NCBI RefSeq assembly: GCF_900090195.1
Contig: NZ_LT607803.1
Coordinates: 2,604,001 to 2,668,000 of the forward strand
Direction of reading: 5' to 3'
DNA length: 64,000 nt
Source of the DNA: Variovorax sp. HW608
GTDB taxonomy: Bacteria > Pseudomonadota > Gammaproteobacteria > Burkholderiales > Burkholderiaceae_C
Shown one piece after another: positions 24,203 through 32,950 of this stretch; the stretch's first letter is position 1, and the number at the start of each line of letters is the position of its first letter. A program made the position numbers and the translations under genes. Under the pieces are notes generated by a model. The model did no database searches. It was given only the letters and a program-made list of their open reading frames with translations, and was not told the DNA's origin.

Positions 24203-25321
24203 TCAGCTCACCCACGGCCGTCCATCCCAGCGGCGCAGGACGAGTTCCGGGTCCACAGGGCCCATCGCAGGGGGCAGAGCGCGCGTTGAAGGCGTGCGCG
24301 AGAAACGCGGCGCCGACGCCGGCTGCATCACACCGTCCGAGCTCACGAAATTTCCCCGTGCAGCGTTGTGCGGGTGCTGCGCAGCCTCGCTCAACGTGAG
24401 CACCGGCGTGACGCATGCGTCCGATCCCTCGAACACGGTCACCCACTCGGCGCGCGTACGCGATCCGAAGGCGCCGCCGATCGCCGCGCGCATCTGCGGC
24501 CAGCGCGAGACATCGTGCTGCGCAGCCTTCCATCCGGCATCCAGACCGAGTCGATCCATCAACAGCGAGAAGAACTGCGGCTCGATGGCACCGACGGCCA
24601 TGTGCAGGCCATCCAGGGTGGGATAGATGCCGTACCAGGGCGCGCCTCCATCGAGCATGTTGCTCTCTCGCTGCTCGGAAAACTGCCCGCGCTGCGATTG
24701 AGCGATGAACAGGGTCATCAACTGGATCACGCCGTCCGTGATCGCCGCATCGACGACCTGGCCGACACCGGAGGTTCGCGCCTCGTGCACCGCCGCCATG
24801 ATCCCGAGCGCCAGGTGCAGGCTGCCGCCGGCGTAGTCGCCGACCAGATTCAATGGCGGGACAGGACGCTCCCGAGGCCCGATCGCCGCCAGGGCACCGG
24901 TCAGCGCGATGTAGTTGATGTCGTGCCCGGCCGTGCTGGCCAACGTGCCATCCTGCCCCCAGCCGGTCATGCGTGCGTACACCAGCGCCGGGTTTCGGGC
25001 CATTGCCGCGTCGGGCCCGAGCCCCAGCCGCTCCATGACGCCCGGTCGATAGCCTTCCACCAGAACATCGGCCTGGGCAATCAACGCCAGCACCTTCTCG
25101 CGGTCCGTGGGGGACTTCAAGTCGGCATGGATGACCTCGCGGCCCCGGTTCACGAGCTGCAAGGGGTCGCCCACGCGACCGCCGGGGCGATCGACCAGGA
25201 CGACATCTGCCCCCATGTTCGCGAGCAACATGCATGCAAACGGCCCCGGACCCAAGCCTGCGAACTCGACCACCCGCAGTCCGGCGAGCGGCCCCTCGCG
25301 TCCGTTGATGGATGCAGCCAT
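24203..25321 (-). CDS. CaiB/BaiF family protein, alpha-methylacyl-CoA racemase type
   Basis: The 372-aa protein belongs to family III CoA-transferases, but shows the racemase dyad: His133 in AGHDINYIALTG and Asp162 in VGDYAGGSLHLALG, matching His126 and Asp156 known in the mycobacterial racemase. It would invert the stereocentre next to the thioester in a 2-methylacyl-CoA, a step needed before beta-oxidation of branched or terpenoid acids. Its ATG at 25321 overlaps the stop of the Bug gene (TGATG). A plain CoA-transferase function is the alternative. Confidence 0.85.
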   Translation of the reverse strand: MAASINGREGPLAGLRVVEFAGLGPGPFACMLLANMGADVVLVDRPGGRVGDPLQLVNRGREVIHADLKSPTDREKVLALIAQADVLVEGYRPGVMERLGLGPDAAMARNPALVYARMTGWGQDGTLASTAGHDINYIALTGALAAIGPRERPVPPLNLVGDYAGGSLHLALGIMAAVHEARTSGVGQVVDAAITDGVIQLMTLFIAQSQRGQFSEQRESNMLDGGAPWYGIYPTLDGLHMAVGAIEPQFFSLLMDRLGLDAGWKAAQHDVSRWPQMRAAIGGAFGSRTRAEWVTVFEGSDACVTPVLTLSEAAQHPHNAARGNFVSSDGVMQPASAPRFSRTPSTRALPPAMGPVDPELVLRRWDGRPWVS

Positions 25322-26301
25322 CAGTCGAGCCGAATGTTGGCGCGCCTGGCGACGTCGCCCCATTGCGCCATCTCATCGCGGATCATCCGGTCCAGTTCCT
25401 CCGGCGAGCTGCTCCGTGCCTCGACGTCGCGATCCGAGAACATCTTCTTCACTTCGGGTTGCGACACGGCGTGCACGACGGCTTCATGCAGCTTGTTGGC
25501 CACGGCATCCGGTATGCCACGCGGGGCGAGCACGCCGAACCAGGCCACGCTGCGGAATCCGGGCACCTCCTCCGCAATGGCGGGCAGCCCCGGGACGACC
25601 GGCGTGCGTGCGGGCGTGCCGACCGCAAGGTAGCGCACCTTGCCTGCCTGCACCATCGACTGCCCATCGAGGCCCGTCACGAACGCGGCCTGCAATTGAC
25701 CGCCGCCGAACGCGGTCATCATCGGGGCGCCGCCGTTGAAGGGGATGTGCGCAAGGCTCAATCCCGCCTTGTTGTTGAAGTATTCGCCCGTCAGGTGGGA
25801 CAGCGAGCCGTTGCCGACCGAGCCGAAGTTCCACTCGGTGCCCGACTTCTTGGCCAGCGCGAGGAAGTCCTTCAGGTTCTTTGCAGGATTGTCGGCGGCA
25901 ACCGCCAGGATCAGGGGCGCAATTGCCACCGTCGAGATCGGGCGCAGGTCCTTCAACGGGTCGTAGGGCGTCTTGCGCAGCACCGGCAAGACCGCATTGG
26001 GACCCGAGTTGCCGAAGACCAGCGTATAGCCGTCCGGAGCCGCCTTCACGGCCAATTCGGTCCCGATGGCGCCCCCTGCCCCGACCCTGTTGTCGACGAA
26101 GACGGGCTGCTTGAGAAAGTCCGCCATCGGCTTCTGGATGGCGCGCGCCAGTTGGTCCGTACTGCCTCCGGCCGCATACGGCACGACGATGCGAATGGGC
26201 TTGGACGGGAATTTGTCCTGCGCTGCCGCGAAAGGCGCAGCCAGCGTGCAGAGGGAAACGGCCAGGCTCGCGACCATCATGGCGCGACGTGTGTGGGGCA
26301 T
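25321..26301 (-). CDS. Bug/TctC family tripartite tricarboxylate-type binding protein
   Basis: The 326-aa protein has a Sec signal peptide (RRAMMVASLAVSL... AAAQDKF, cleavage probably before Gln) and the TctC hallmark FPSKPIRIVVPYAAGGSTDQ. It binds a carboxylate in the periplasm. No TctA/TctB membrane genes are nearby, which is usual for the many orphan Bug proteins of Burkholderiales. It is the first gene of the unit leading to the racemase, thiolase and DUF35 genes, and a TGGT-n3-ACCA operator lies 38 bp upstream of its start. Confidence 0.92.
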   Translation of the reverse strand: MPHTRRAMMVASLAVSLCTLAAPFAAAQDKFPSKPIRIVVPYAAGGSTDQLARAIQKPMADFLKQPVFVDNRVGAGGAIGTELAVKAAPDGYTLVFGNSGPNAVLPVLRKTPYDPLKDLRPISTVAIAPLILAVAADNPAKNLKDFLALAKKSGTEWNFGSVGNGSLSHLTGEYFNNKAGLSLAHIPFNGGAPMMTAFGGGQLQAAFVTGLDGQSMVQAGKVRYLAVGTPARTPVVPGLPAIAEEVPGFRSVAWFGVLAPRGIPDAVANKLHEAVVHAVSQPEVKKMFSDRDVEARSSSPEELDRMIRDEMAQWGDVARRANIRLD

Positions 26302-26339
26302 CCTTGTGTCTCCGTTCTGGGAATTCGAATCAATGATCC

Positions 26340-26354
26340 AATGGTAGAACCAAA
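26340..26354. promoter_or_regulatory. Operator AATGGT-n3-ACCAAA, putative GntR site
   Basis: AATGGTAGAACCAAA lies between the hemerythrin stop and the Bug start. Its core TGGT-AGA-ACCA is a perfect inverted repeat, and it differs from the 27793 site in the last two bases only, apart from the spacer. It is well placed to control the minus-strand Bug operon. The link to the GntR protein at 32149 is inference. Confidence 0.5.
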
Positions 26355-26361
26355 TACCGCG

Positions 26362-26781
26362 CTAGTCAATCGATGCGATCCGCCGGTGGAAGACCAGCGG
26401 TTTGCCTCCCGACTGCCGCTTGCACATCCAGGCCGCCAAGGCCGAATCGAGGTGGGTCGCATGCGGGGGAAACCAGTTGGCGAGCGCGCGTATGAAGGAC
26501 CTCCCCACGTGCAGGTTCCCGCGAGCCACCATGGGCTGGACTTCCGCTGCCGACTGCAGCACCGCCGCATGCTCGGCGGCATGGCATTCCCTCGGAGGAA
26601 AGTCGCCCTCAAGCATCCACTCTTCCTCCATGGCGAAGTGCAGCTTCAGGTGCTCCACCAGGCAGTCCAGTTTCTGCGCGAGTTCGTCGTCGTCCGAGGA
26701 GACGGCCGAAGCGAGCAATTCGTCGAACTCGGCATGCACGACGTCCATCTCTCGATAGCCAAGCACGATCGGGTCACTCAT
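26362..26781 (-). CDS. Bacteriohemerythrin
   Basis: The 139-aa protein is a four-helix hemerythrin with the full di-iron ligand set: His16, His48-x3-Glu52, His67-x3-His71 and His107-x4-Asp112, the same spacing as in characterised bacterial hemerythrins. It binds O2 reversibly in the cytoplasm. It lies 12 bp downstream of the Rieske-system reductase gene and must be co-transcribed with it. A role in supplying O2 to, or buffering O2 near, the oxygenase is plausible but inferred. Confidence 0.92.
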   Translation of the reverse strand: MSDPIVLGYREMDVVHAEFDELLASAVSSDDDELAQKLDCLVEHLKLHFAMEEEWMLEGDFPPRECHAAEHAAVLQSAAEVQPMVARGNLHVGRSFIRALANWFPPHATHLDSALAAWMCKRQSGGKPLVFHRRIASID

Positions 26782-26793
26782 TTCATTCCCTGC

Positions 26794-27756
26794 CTACAGG
26801 TCCAGTACCAAGGTGTCGGAGCAGGCGCCGGAGCAGCAGATCAGCATCGTGCTGTTGGAAGCCTTCTCTTCCTCCGTGAAGAAGCAATCGCGGTGGTCGA
26901 CGTCTCCGTGAAGCACGCGGGTCTGGCACGCACCGCAGACGCCCTGCCCGCAGGAATAAGGCACGTCGGCGCCCGCTTCAATGAGAACGTCCAGGATCGT
27001 CTTGCCCGGCGGCACGAAGTGACGGCTGCCGCTTCGCGCCAGCTCCACCTGATAGCCGCCCTCGGTGGCGAGCGCCTGCCCCGCCCCGAAACGCTCGACA
27101 TGGACCGTGTGGGCGGCACGATGCGCGGACGCCGCGAGGAATGCATCCACCATGCGGCCCGGACCACAGCAGTACAGGTGGGCATCTGCGCTTGCATCCA
27201 ACCGGCGCACCACGGATGCGACATCGAGACGCGGCGTCGATCCATCGGAGAAATGCAGATACACCTGCCCGCCGGCCTCACCCAGGCGCTCCACCTGCTC
27301 GCGAAACGCCATGCGCTCGGGGGAAGCGGCCGCATAGTGCAACTGCCAGGGGCGACCCAGCGCCTTCGCACGTTCGATCATGGGCAAGAGCGGCGTGATG
27401 CCGATGCCCCCGGCCACGAAACAACTCATGGATGGCTGCTCGACCCATGTGAAGCTGCCCTTGGGCGCGCTGATCGACAACGCGGTGCCGACCTCGGCCT
27501 TGTCGTGCAGCCATGAGGAGCCGCCGCGCCCCTCTGCCTCCCGCTTGACGGCAATCAGATAGCTCGACCGGTCCCCTGAGCGCCTGACAAGGGAATAGCT
27601 CCGGATGCCGGCGCTCCCCATGCGAACGTCCACGTAGGCGCCCGGCAGGAAGTCAGGCAGCGGGCGACCTTCCGCAGACCCCAGTTCGAAGCACATGACT
27701 TCGGGCGTCTCGACGCGTCGATCGCGAATCACCACAGGCAGATTGATCTCGTCCAT
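26794..27756 (-). CDS. Phthalate dioxygenase reductase-type (PDR/VanB) reductase
   Basis: The 320-aa iron-sulfur flavoprotein has, in order, an FMN domain with IRSYSLVRRSGDRSSY, an NADH domain with CFVAGGIGITPLLPMIE, and a C-terminal plant-type [2Fe-2S] ferredoxin domain with Cys269, Cys274, Cys277 and probably Cys307. It transfers electrons from NAD(P)H to a Rieske oxygenase. It is divergent from the Rieske oxygenase at 27822 across 65 bp, so the two are the likely pair. The hemerythrin gene follows it in the same unit. Confidence 0.92.
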   Translation of the reverse strand: MDEINLPVVIRDRRVETPEVMCFELGSAEGRPLPDFLPGAYVDVRMGSAGIRSYSLVRRSGDRSSYLIAVKREAEGRGGSSWLHDKAEVGTALSISAPKGSFTWVEQPSMSCFVAGGIGITPLLPMIERAKALGRPWQLHYAAASPERMAFREQVERLGEAGGQVYLHFSDGSTPRLDVASVVRRLDASADAHLYCCGPGRMVDAFLAASAHRAAHTVHVERFGAGQALATEGGYQVELARSGSRHFVPPGKTILDVLIEAGADVPYSCGQGVCGACQTRVLHGDVDHRDCFFTEEEKASNSTMLICCSGACSDTLVLDL

Positions 27757-27757
27757 G

Positions 27758-27807
27758 TAGACAGCTTATCAGCTCTCGTGCTAAATTGCACCAATGGTTG
27801 GACCATT
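27758..27807 (+). promoter_or_regulatory. Promoter plus operator AATGGT-n3-ACCATT for the Rieske operon
   Basis: A -35-like TAGACA (27758-27763) and a -10-like TAAATT (27782-27787) with 18-bp spacing lie before the Rieske gene. AATGGTTGGACCATT at 27793-27807 has six-base perfect inverted arms and covers the expected transcription start, so a protein bound there would repress. Sites with the same arms occur at 26340 and 39624. The divergent reductase/hemerythrin unit starts at the other side of this 65-bp gap. Confidence 0.55.
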
Positions 27808-27821
27808 TAAAGGTTAATGCA

Positions 27822-29135
27822 ATGTTGAAACACGAAGACAACGAACTGCTCGTGCGGGTCGGCCCCAAGACGGCCATGGGTGATCTGATGAGGCTGTACT
27901 GGCTGCCCTTCCTGCTTTCCAGGGACGTCCCCGCCGACGGGCAGCCCTATCGCGTTCGTCTGCTCGGAGAGGACCTGGTGGCCTTTCGCGACAGCGACGG
28001 GCGCGTCGGATTGGTCGATCAGGCCTGTCCCCACCGGGGCGCACCCCTGGTCTTCGCCCGCAACGAAGAGGGCGGCCTGCGTTGCGTCTATCACGGCTGG
28101 AAGTTCTCGGTGGACGGCCGATGCCAGGAAATGCCCGCGGAGCCCGAGAACACGCCGATGCTCGACCGCGTCCGGGTGAAGGCCTACCCCGTGCGCGAGC
28201 GCCATGGCGTCCTGTGGGCCTACATGGGGCCCGACGAGGAACCGCCGGCCTTGCCCGACATGGAATGGAACATGGTGCCGCCCGAAAATGTCCATGTGTC
28301 GATGCGGATCCAGGACTGCAACTGGCTTCAGGCGCTCGAGGGCGAGATCGATTCGGCGCACGCGGCCATCCTGCATGGCCGGGTGGACTCGGGTGGCAGC
28401 ATCGATCAGTGGAAGCAGGCCGCCGACCTCGCGCCCAAGTTCGAGGTGGTCCAGCATGACGCAGGCGTGCACGTGGCGTCGCGTCGCAAGCTGGACGAGG
28501 ACAAGAACTACATCCGCGTCAACCAGTTCCTCATGCCTTTCTGGACGCTGGTGCCGCCCTTCTCGCAATTCCCCGAACTCAGCGGCCATGCCTGGGTGCC
28601 GATCGATGACGAGCACACGCTCTGCATCATGTTCTCGTACCACCCGTCGCAGCCCTTCTACGAGAAGACAAGGAAGCTGTTCGCGGCCGGCCACAACGGC
28701 CGCGAGACGGGACACGCATCGGATACCTCCTTCGAACCCCGGCCGGTCACCTATCCGTATCACAACTACTGGAGCAAGTACAACCGCGAGAATGCCTACG
28801 GCTACGCACCGGACTTGGCCCAGAAGTACAACGCCGGCATGCCCGGCCTGTGGCTGCAGGACGCCGCCTGCCAGTCCGGCGTATCGCCCATCTACGACCG
28901 CAGCAAGGAGAACCTCGGCGTGAGCGACAGCGGCGTCGCAAGAACCCGTCGCGTCCTGCTGGAAGCCGTCAAGCGCCTGGCGGCCGAGAGCGTGCGACCG
29001 CCGTCGGCCGAGGACCCCTCCAAGTTCCTGTTGCGCGCCATCTCGATCACGATTCCCGCAGGGGGCGACTGGATGGCCGCGGGCAGCGAATTCATGCGGG
29101 CAGAGCCTGGCAAGGACTTCGGCTACGCGCCGTGA
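27822..29135 (+). CDS. Rieske non-heme iron oxygenase, phthalate-oxygenase type (copy 1)
   Basis: The 437-aa alpha subunit has a Rieske centre (Cys69-x-His71, Cys88-x2-His91) and a mononuclear iron site (Asp177-x2-His180-x4-His185). This is the single-component oxygenase layout of phthalate 4,5-dioxygenase-like enzymes that work with a PDR-type reductase. It would hydroxylate or O-/N-demethylate an aromatic acid. It starts a plus-strand unit with a CaiB transferase and a KstD-like flavoprotein. A paralogue lies at 42199. The start at 27822 is the first Met before the conserved ELLVRVGPKTAMG; no strong SD is visible. Confidence 0.92.
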   Translation: MLKHEDNELLVRVGPKTAMGDLMRLYWLPFLLSRDVPADGQPYRVRLLGEDLVAFRDSDGRVGLVDQACPHRGAPLVFARNEEGGLRCVYHGWKFSVDGRCQEMPAEPENTPMLDRVRVKAYPVRERHGVLWAYMGPDEEPPALPDMEWNMVPPENVHVSMRIQDCNWLQALEGEIDSAHAAILHGRVDSGGSIDQWKQAADLAPKFEVVQHDAGVHVASRRKLDEDKNYIRVNQFLMPFWTLVPPFSQFPELSGHAWVPIDDEHTLCIMFSYHPSQPFYEKTRKLFAAGHNGRETGHASDTSFEPRPVTYPYHNYWSKYNRENAYGYAPDLAQKYNAGMPGLWLQDAACQSGVSPIYDRSKENLGVSDSGVARTRRVLLEAVKRLAAESVRPPSAEDPSKFLLRAISITIPAGGDWMAAGSEFMRAEPGKDFGYAP

Positions 29136-29151
29136 TGGAGATCGAACGCCC

Positions 29152-30483
29152 ATGAGCGCATCTGCATCCGATCAACTGACGCTGGCCCAGCGCGCACAGG
29201 AGTTCGCTGCCCACGTGCCGAGGCCTGCCGGAGCCCCCACCGCCCTGGAGGGGATCCGGATCGTCGACTTCACCCACTTCATTGCCGGCCCGCTCGCCAC
29301 CATGTTCCTGGCGGACATGGGTGCCGACGTGGTCAAGGTCGAAGCGCCCGAACGCGGCGATGAACTTCGCTACTACCCGCCCGCTGTCCCTGGCCTGGAG
29401 GCGCAGGGAGGCCCGTTCCTGTGGAGCAACCGGAACAAGCGCAGCGTGGCCGTCGACCTCAAGTCCCCCGCCGGCATCGAAGTGGCGCGCAGCCTCGTCG
29501 CAAGCGCGGACGTGGTCGTCGAGAATTTTTCGACCGGTGTGATGAAGCGGCTGGGACTGGACTACGAGACCTGCCGCGCGCTCAATCCGAAACTCGTCTA
29601 CTGCTCCGTCTCGGCCTATGGCCGCGAGGGCCCGTTCGCGGATCGGCTGGGCTTCGATCCGGTCGTCCAGGCCGAAAGCGGCTTCGTCTCCATGAACGGC
29701 TACCCTGATCGGATGGGGGTGCGGGCCTCATCCGCAGTGATGGACATCAGCACGGCGATGATGGTGTCCAACGCCGTATTGGGCGCCCTCTTTGCACGCG
29801 AGCGCCAGGGCGAAGGACAGTTCGTCGAAGTGGCCCTGTTCGACACCGGCCTGTTGATGGCGGGCTGGGCCACCATGCAGCATCTGGTCTCGGGCCAGGA
29901 GCCCGAGCGCAATGGCAATACCAGTCCAGACACCTGTCCGTCAGGCGTGTTCGAAGCGTCGGACACGCCCTTCTACATCAATTGCGGGAACGACAAGATC
30001 TTCCAGCGGCTGGTCGGGCAAGTGCTCGAACGCGCCGATCTCGCGAATGACGAGAGCCTCATGGGTCGCAACGGCCGGATCGCGCGGCGCGAGTTCCTCT
30101 TCCAGGAGTTGGGCAAGGAGTTTCGACGGTTCCCTTGGTCGCACTGGCAAGCACGCATGAGGCAGGCGCAGATTCCCTGTGGCGAGGTCCGCACCGTGGG
30201 GCAGGCGATGCGCTCGGCCGAAGCGCAGGCGCGGCATCTGGTCACGCACATCCCGCACCCCGAGTTGGGACGGATCCCGAACATTGCCTCGCCGATCCGC
30301 TATGCACGGACCCCGATGGCGGACCCCACGCCGGCTCCGAGGATCGGGCAACACACCGGCGAAGTCCTGCAGGACGTGCTCGGGTGGTCGCCTGAAAAGG
30401 TCGCGCAGATGGCAGAGGCGGGCGCCTTCGGCGTACGCGTACCCGCAACGACCCACCATGCCAGTGGCGACATCGGACAGTGA
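29152..30483 (+). CDS. CaiB/BaiF family CoA-transferase
   Basis: The 443-aa protein is a full-length family III CoA-transferase with VDFTHFIAGPLATMFLADMG, RNKRSVAVDLKSP and VMDISTAMMVSNAVL, whose Asp198 matches the catalytic aspartate of formyl-CoA transferase. It would put CoA on the acid produced by the upstream oxygenase or taken up from outside. It lies 16 bp after the Rieske gene and its last 26 bases overlap the next gene. The other CaiB protein (24203) has the racemase dyad, so the two probably do different reactions. Confidence 0.88.
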   Translation: MSASASDQLTLAQRAQEFAAHVPRPAGAPTALEGIRIVDFTHFIAGPLATMFLADMGADVVKVEAPERGDELRYYPPAVPGLEAQGGPFLWSNRNKRSVAVDLKSPAGIEVARSLVASADVVVENFSTGVMKRLGLDYETCRALNPKLVYCSVSAYGREGPFADRLGFDPVVQAESGFVSMNGYPDRMGVRASSAVMDISTAMMVSNAVLGALFARERQGEGQFVEVALFDTGLLMAGWATMQHLVSGQEPERNGNTSPDTCPSGVFEASDTPFYINCGNDKIFQRLVGQVLERADLANDESLMGRNGRIARREFLFQELGKEFRRFPWSHWQARMRQAQIPCGEVRTVGQAMRSAEAQARHLVTHIPHPELGRIPNIASPIRYARTPMADPTPAPRIGQHTGEVLQDVLGWSPEKVAQMAEAGAFGVRVPATTHHASGDIGQ

Positions 30484-32164
30484 CCTCGTCGTGATCGGGG
30501 CGGGGGCAGCGGGCATGACCACCGCCCTGCTCGCCGCGCTTCGCGGTCTGAAGGTGACGCTGTTCGAGGCCAGCGACCAGGTGGGAGGCACCACCGCCAC
30601 TTCGGCGGGAACGCTTTGGGTGCCGGGCAATCGTCACGCCGTGCAAGCGGGCCTTCATGACACCGTCGAGAAGGCCCGGACGTATCTCGACGCATCGATC
30701 GGCCCGGAGGATCCGCGCGGCTTGCGAGCGGCCTATCTCGCTTCGGCCGCAGAGGCGATCGACTACCTGGAGGCCAGCTCCTCTGTCCTGTTCCGCTCGG
30801 CGGGAACGCATCCGGACTATCTGGAGCTCGATGGGGCCGCCATCGCCGGCCGGGCGATCTCGCCCGTCGAGTTCGACGGACGATGGCTGGGCCGCGAATT
30901 CCGTCGGGTTCGCGCGCCCCTGCCGCACTTCATGGTCCTGGGCGGCATGATGGTCGGCAAGGCGGACATCGGCGCCCTGCTCGGCCGCTTTCGTTCCTGG
31001 TCGAACTTCAAGCACTCGGCGCGCCTCGTCGGCCGCCATGTTGCCGACCGCTTGAAGGGATTTCCTCGCGGGACAAGACTGGTCATGGGCAACGCGCTGG
31101 TGGCACGCCTCCTTCTGAGCCTCATTCGCGCGGGCGTGACGGTGGTCTATGGCGCGCGCTGCGAAGGGCTGCTACTCGAAAACGGCCGTGTCGCCGGCGT
31201 CCGGATCCAGCAGCAAGGCAACGTGTCCGCTCATCGCGCCAGCGTCGGCGTCGTGCTTTGCACGGGTGGCGTGGGCCACCATGCCTCGCTGCGCCGCGAG
31301 CTCGGCGCGCACGCACTGAACTCCCGGTCCCTGTCCTTCGAAGGCAACCGCGGCGAAGGCATCGAGGCGGCGCGGGGCGCGGGGGCGGCGCTCGAGCGCA
31401 GCGATCCCGACTTCCTGTGGCAGCCCGTATCACGCGTCCCGGGCGCGAACGGTACGACATCCCTCTATCCGCATCTGTTCCTGGATCGTGCGAAGCCCGG
31501 ACTGCTCGCCGTCGATCGAACGGGCCGTCGCTTCGTCAACGAAGGTGCCTCCTATCACCACTTTGTCGAAGGCATGCGGCGCGGTGGGACGAGGCAGGGT
31601 CAGGCGATTCCTGCGTATCTCGTCTGCAATGCGTCGTTCGTGAAGACCTACGGTCTGGGCGCCGTTCATCCGGGCACGGTCGATCTGCGTCCATGGGTTC
31701 AGCGCGGCTATCTGGCCGTTGCCGATTCCCTCGACGCATTGGCGCAGGCATTGGGCATCGATGCCGAAGGTCTGCGAGGGAGCGTCCGGCAGATGAACGA
31801 AGCCGCCGCGCAAGGTCTGGACCCGCTGTTCGGAAAGGGCAGCACCGAAGTCAGCCGCTTCAACGGTGATCCGGCCAACACACCCAATCCCTGCCTGTCG
31901 CCGCTGGAAGAGGGTCCGTTCGTCGGACTTGAGATCTGGCCTGGCGAGTCCGCCAACAGTTCGGGCCTGGCTACAGGCATCGATGGCGAAGTGCTCGACC
32001 AGACCGGCCGCGCCATCCCCCATCTGTACGCGTGCGGGAACGACATGGCCTCCATCTGGCGCGGCAGCTATCCGGGCCCTGGGGCGACGCTCGGTCCGGC
32101 GATGGTGTTCGCGTATCGACTGGTTCAGCGGCTGAGCCCGGGCGGGATTCAGCCGGCGCCGTGA
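30458..32164 (+). CDS. KstD-like FAD-dependent dehydrogenase (copy 4)
   Basis: The 568-aa protein has GAGAAG in the N-terminal FAD fold, GGTTATSAGTLWVPG, FVNEGASYHHF and SYPGPGATLGP with Tyr538 and Gly542, the same catalytic positions as in copies 1 to 3. It is closest in layout to copy 3 (both have TTxxSAGTxWVPG and MVLGGMMV or VLGGMMV). Its start lies inside the CaiB gene (26-bp overlap). It probably desaturates a cyclic ketone or CoA-bound oxo-acid. Its 3' end overlaps the convergent GntR gene by 16 bp. Confidence 0.85.
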   Translation: MPVATSDSDLVVIGAGAAGMTTALLAALRGLKVTLFEASDQVGGTTATSAGTLWVPGNRHAVQAGLHDTVEKARTYLDASIGPEDPRGLRAAYLASAAEAIDYLEASSSVLFRSAGTHPDYLELDGAAIAGRAISPVEFDGRWLGREFRRVRAPLPHFMVLGGMMVGKADIGALLGRFRSWSNFKHSARLVGRHVADRLKGFPRGTRLVMGNALVARLLLSLIRAGVTVVYGARCEGLLLENGRVAGVRIQQQGNVSAHRASVGVVLCTGGVGHHASLRRELGAHALNSRSLSFEGNRGEGIEAARGAGAALERSDPDFLWQPVSRVPGANGTTSLYPHLFLDRAKPGLLAVDRTGRRFVNEGASYHHFVEGMRRGGTRQGQAIPAYLVCNASFVKTYGLGAVHPGTVDLRPWVQRGYLAVADSLDALAQALGIDAEGLRGSVRQMNEAAAQGLDPLFGKGSTEVSRFNGDPANTPNPCLSPLEEGPFVGLEIWPGESANSSGLATGIDGEVLDQTGRAIPHLYACGNDMASIWRGSYPGPGATLGPAMVFAYRLVQRLSPGGIQPAP

Positions 32165-32871
32165 CCGGCGGCCGAGCGGGCGCTCCACTGCGCCATGTAC
32201 TTGGTCTGCAGGCGCACCAGTGCCTTGGTCATCTCCGCGGCCGCCGCTGCGGCATCGCGCGCACGCAGATGCTTCATGAAGCGGCGACGCGAAGGCAGGA
32301 TGAAAGCGTTGTCGCCGGGACCGATCTGCGCGATGAACTGTCCGAAGACTTCGACGATGCCTTCCATCGTGATCACGAGGATGGGATTGCGTGTCGCCCG
32401 GGCCAGGATCACATGAAAGTCCCGGTTGTGGCGCGCGCGCTCGTCGAAGTCGGCCGCCTTGGCCGAGGCATCGATGTTGGCTTCCAGGGCCGCGAAGTCC
32501 TCTTCCGTGGCCCGGGCGCTTGCGACACGCACCACCACTTCACTGAGCCAGACACGGGCCTCCGTGAGCTGCGCAGGCGTGATCGCACCCAGGTGGTACA
32601 GGTCGCACATGCCGTTGACGATCACGCCCGAGTTGCCCGGCATGACGAACGCGCCTCCGGTGGCGCCCTTTCGCATTTCGACAATGCCGGCGTTCTCCAG
32701 CGCACGCAGCGCCTCGCGCAAGGTGTTGCGACTCACGCCGAGCCGCGCGGACAGGTCGCGCTCCGGGGGCAGGCGGTCTCCGGGCTTGAGCGTGCCTGCA
32801 GCAATCATGTCCCTCACCTGTGCGGCGATCTCGTCAACGGCTCGTGCAGGCGCGATTGCAGAAAATTCCAT
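32149..32871 (-). CDS. GntR family regulator with FCD domain
   Basis: The 240-aa protein has an N-terminal winged helix (about residues 10-75: LPPERDLSARLGVSRNTLREAL) and a C-terminal FCD domain with FDERARHNRDFHVILA, whose Asp and His are typical metal or ligand contacts. It is convergent with the Rieske operon. A TTG at 32898 would add nine residues; I prefer the ATG at 32871, though neither has a clear SD. FCD-type GntR proteins often bind TTGGT-n-ACCAA-like palindromes, so the AATGGT-n3-ACCATT sites at 26340, 27793 and 39624 are candidates for its regulon. Confidence 0.9.
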   Translation of the reverse strand: MEFSAIAPARAVDEIAAQVRDMIAAGTLKPGDRLPPERDLSARLGVSRNTLREALRALENAGIVEMRKGATGGAFVMPGNSGVIVNGMCDLYHLGAITPAQLTEARVWLSEVVVRVASARATEEDFAALEANIDASAKAADFDERARHNRDFHVILARATRNPILVITMEGIVEVFGQFIAQIGPGDNAFILPSRRRFMKHLRARDAAAAAAEMTKALVRLQTKYMAQWSARSAAGHGAG

Positions 32872-32888
32872 GGTGGGAGCCAGGTTGT

Positions 32889-32899
32889 ATTGGCCCAAT
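32889..32899. promoter_or_regulatory. Palindrome ATTGG-C-CCAAT upstream of the GntR gene
   Basis: ATTGGCCCAAT is a perfect 11-bp palindrome 17 bp upstream of the gntR ATG. Its TTGG/CCAA arms resemble those of the three n3-spaced sites, but the spacer is one base, so it may be a separate autoregulatory site or chance. Confidence 0.3.
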
Positions 32900-32950
32900 C
32901 ATTCTACCCAGAACCCATTGCCGGCCCTTTCCGATCTCTAGGGTAATCGC

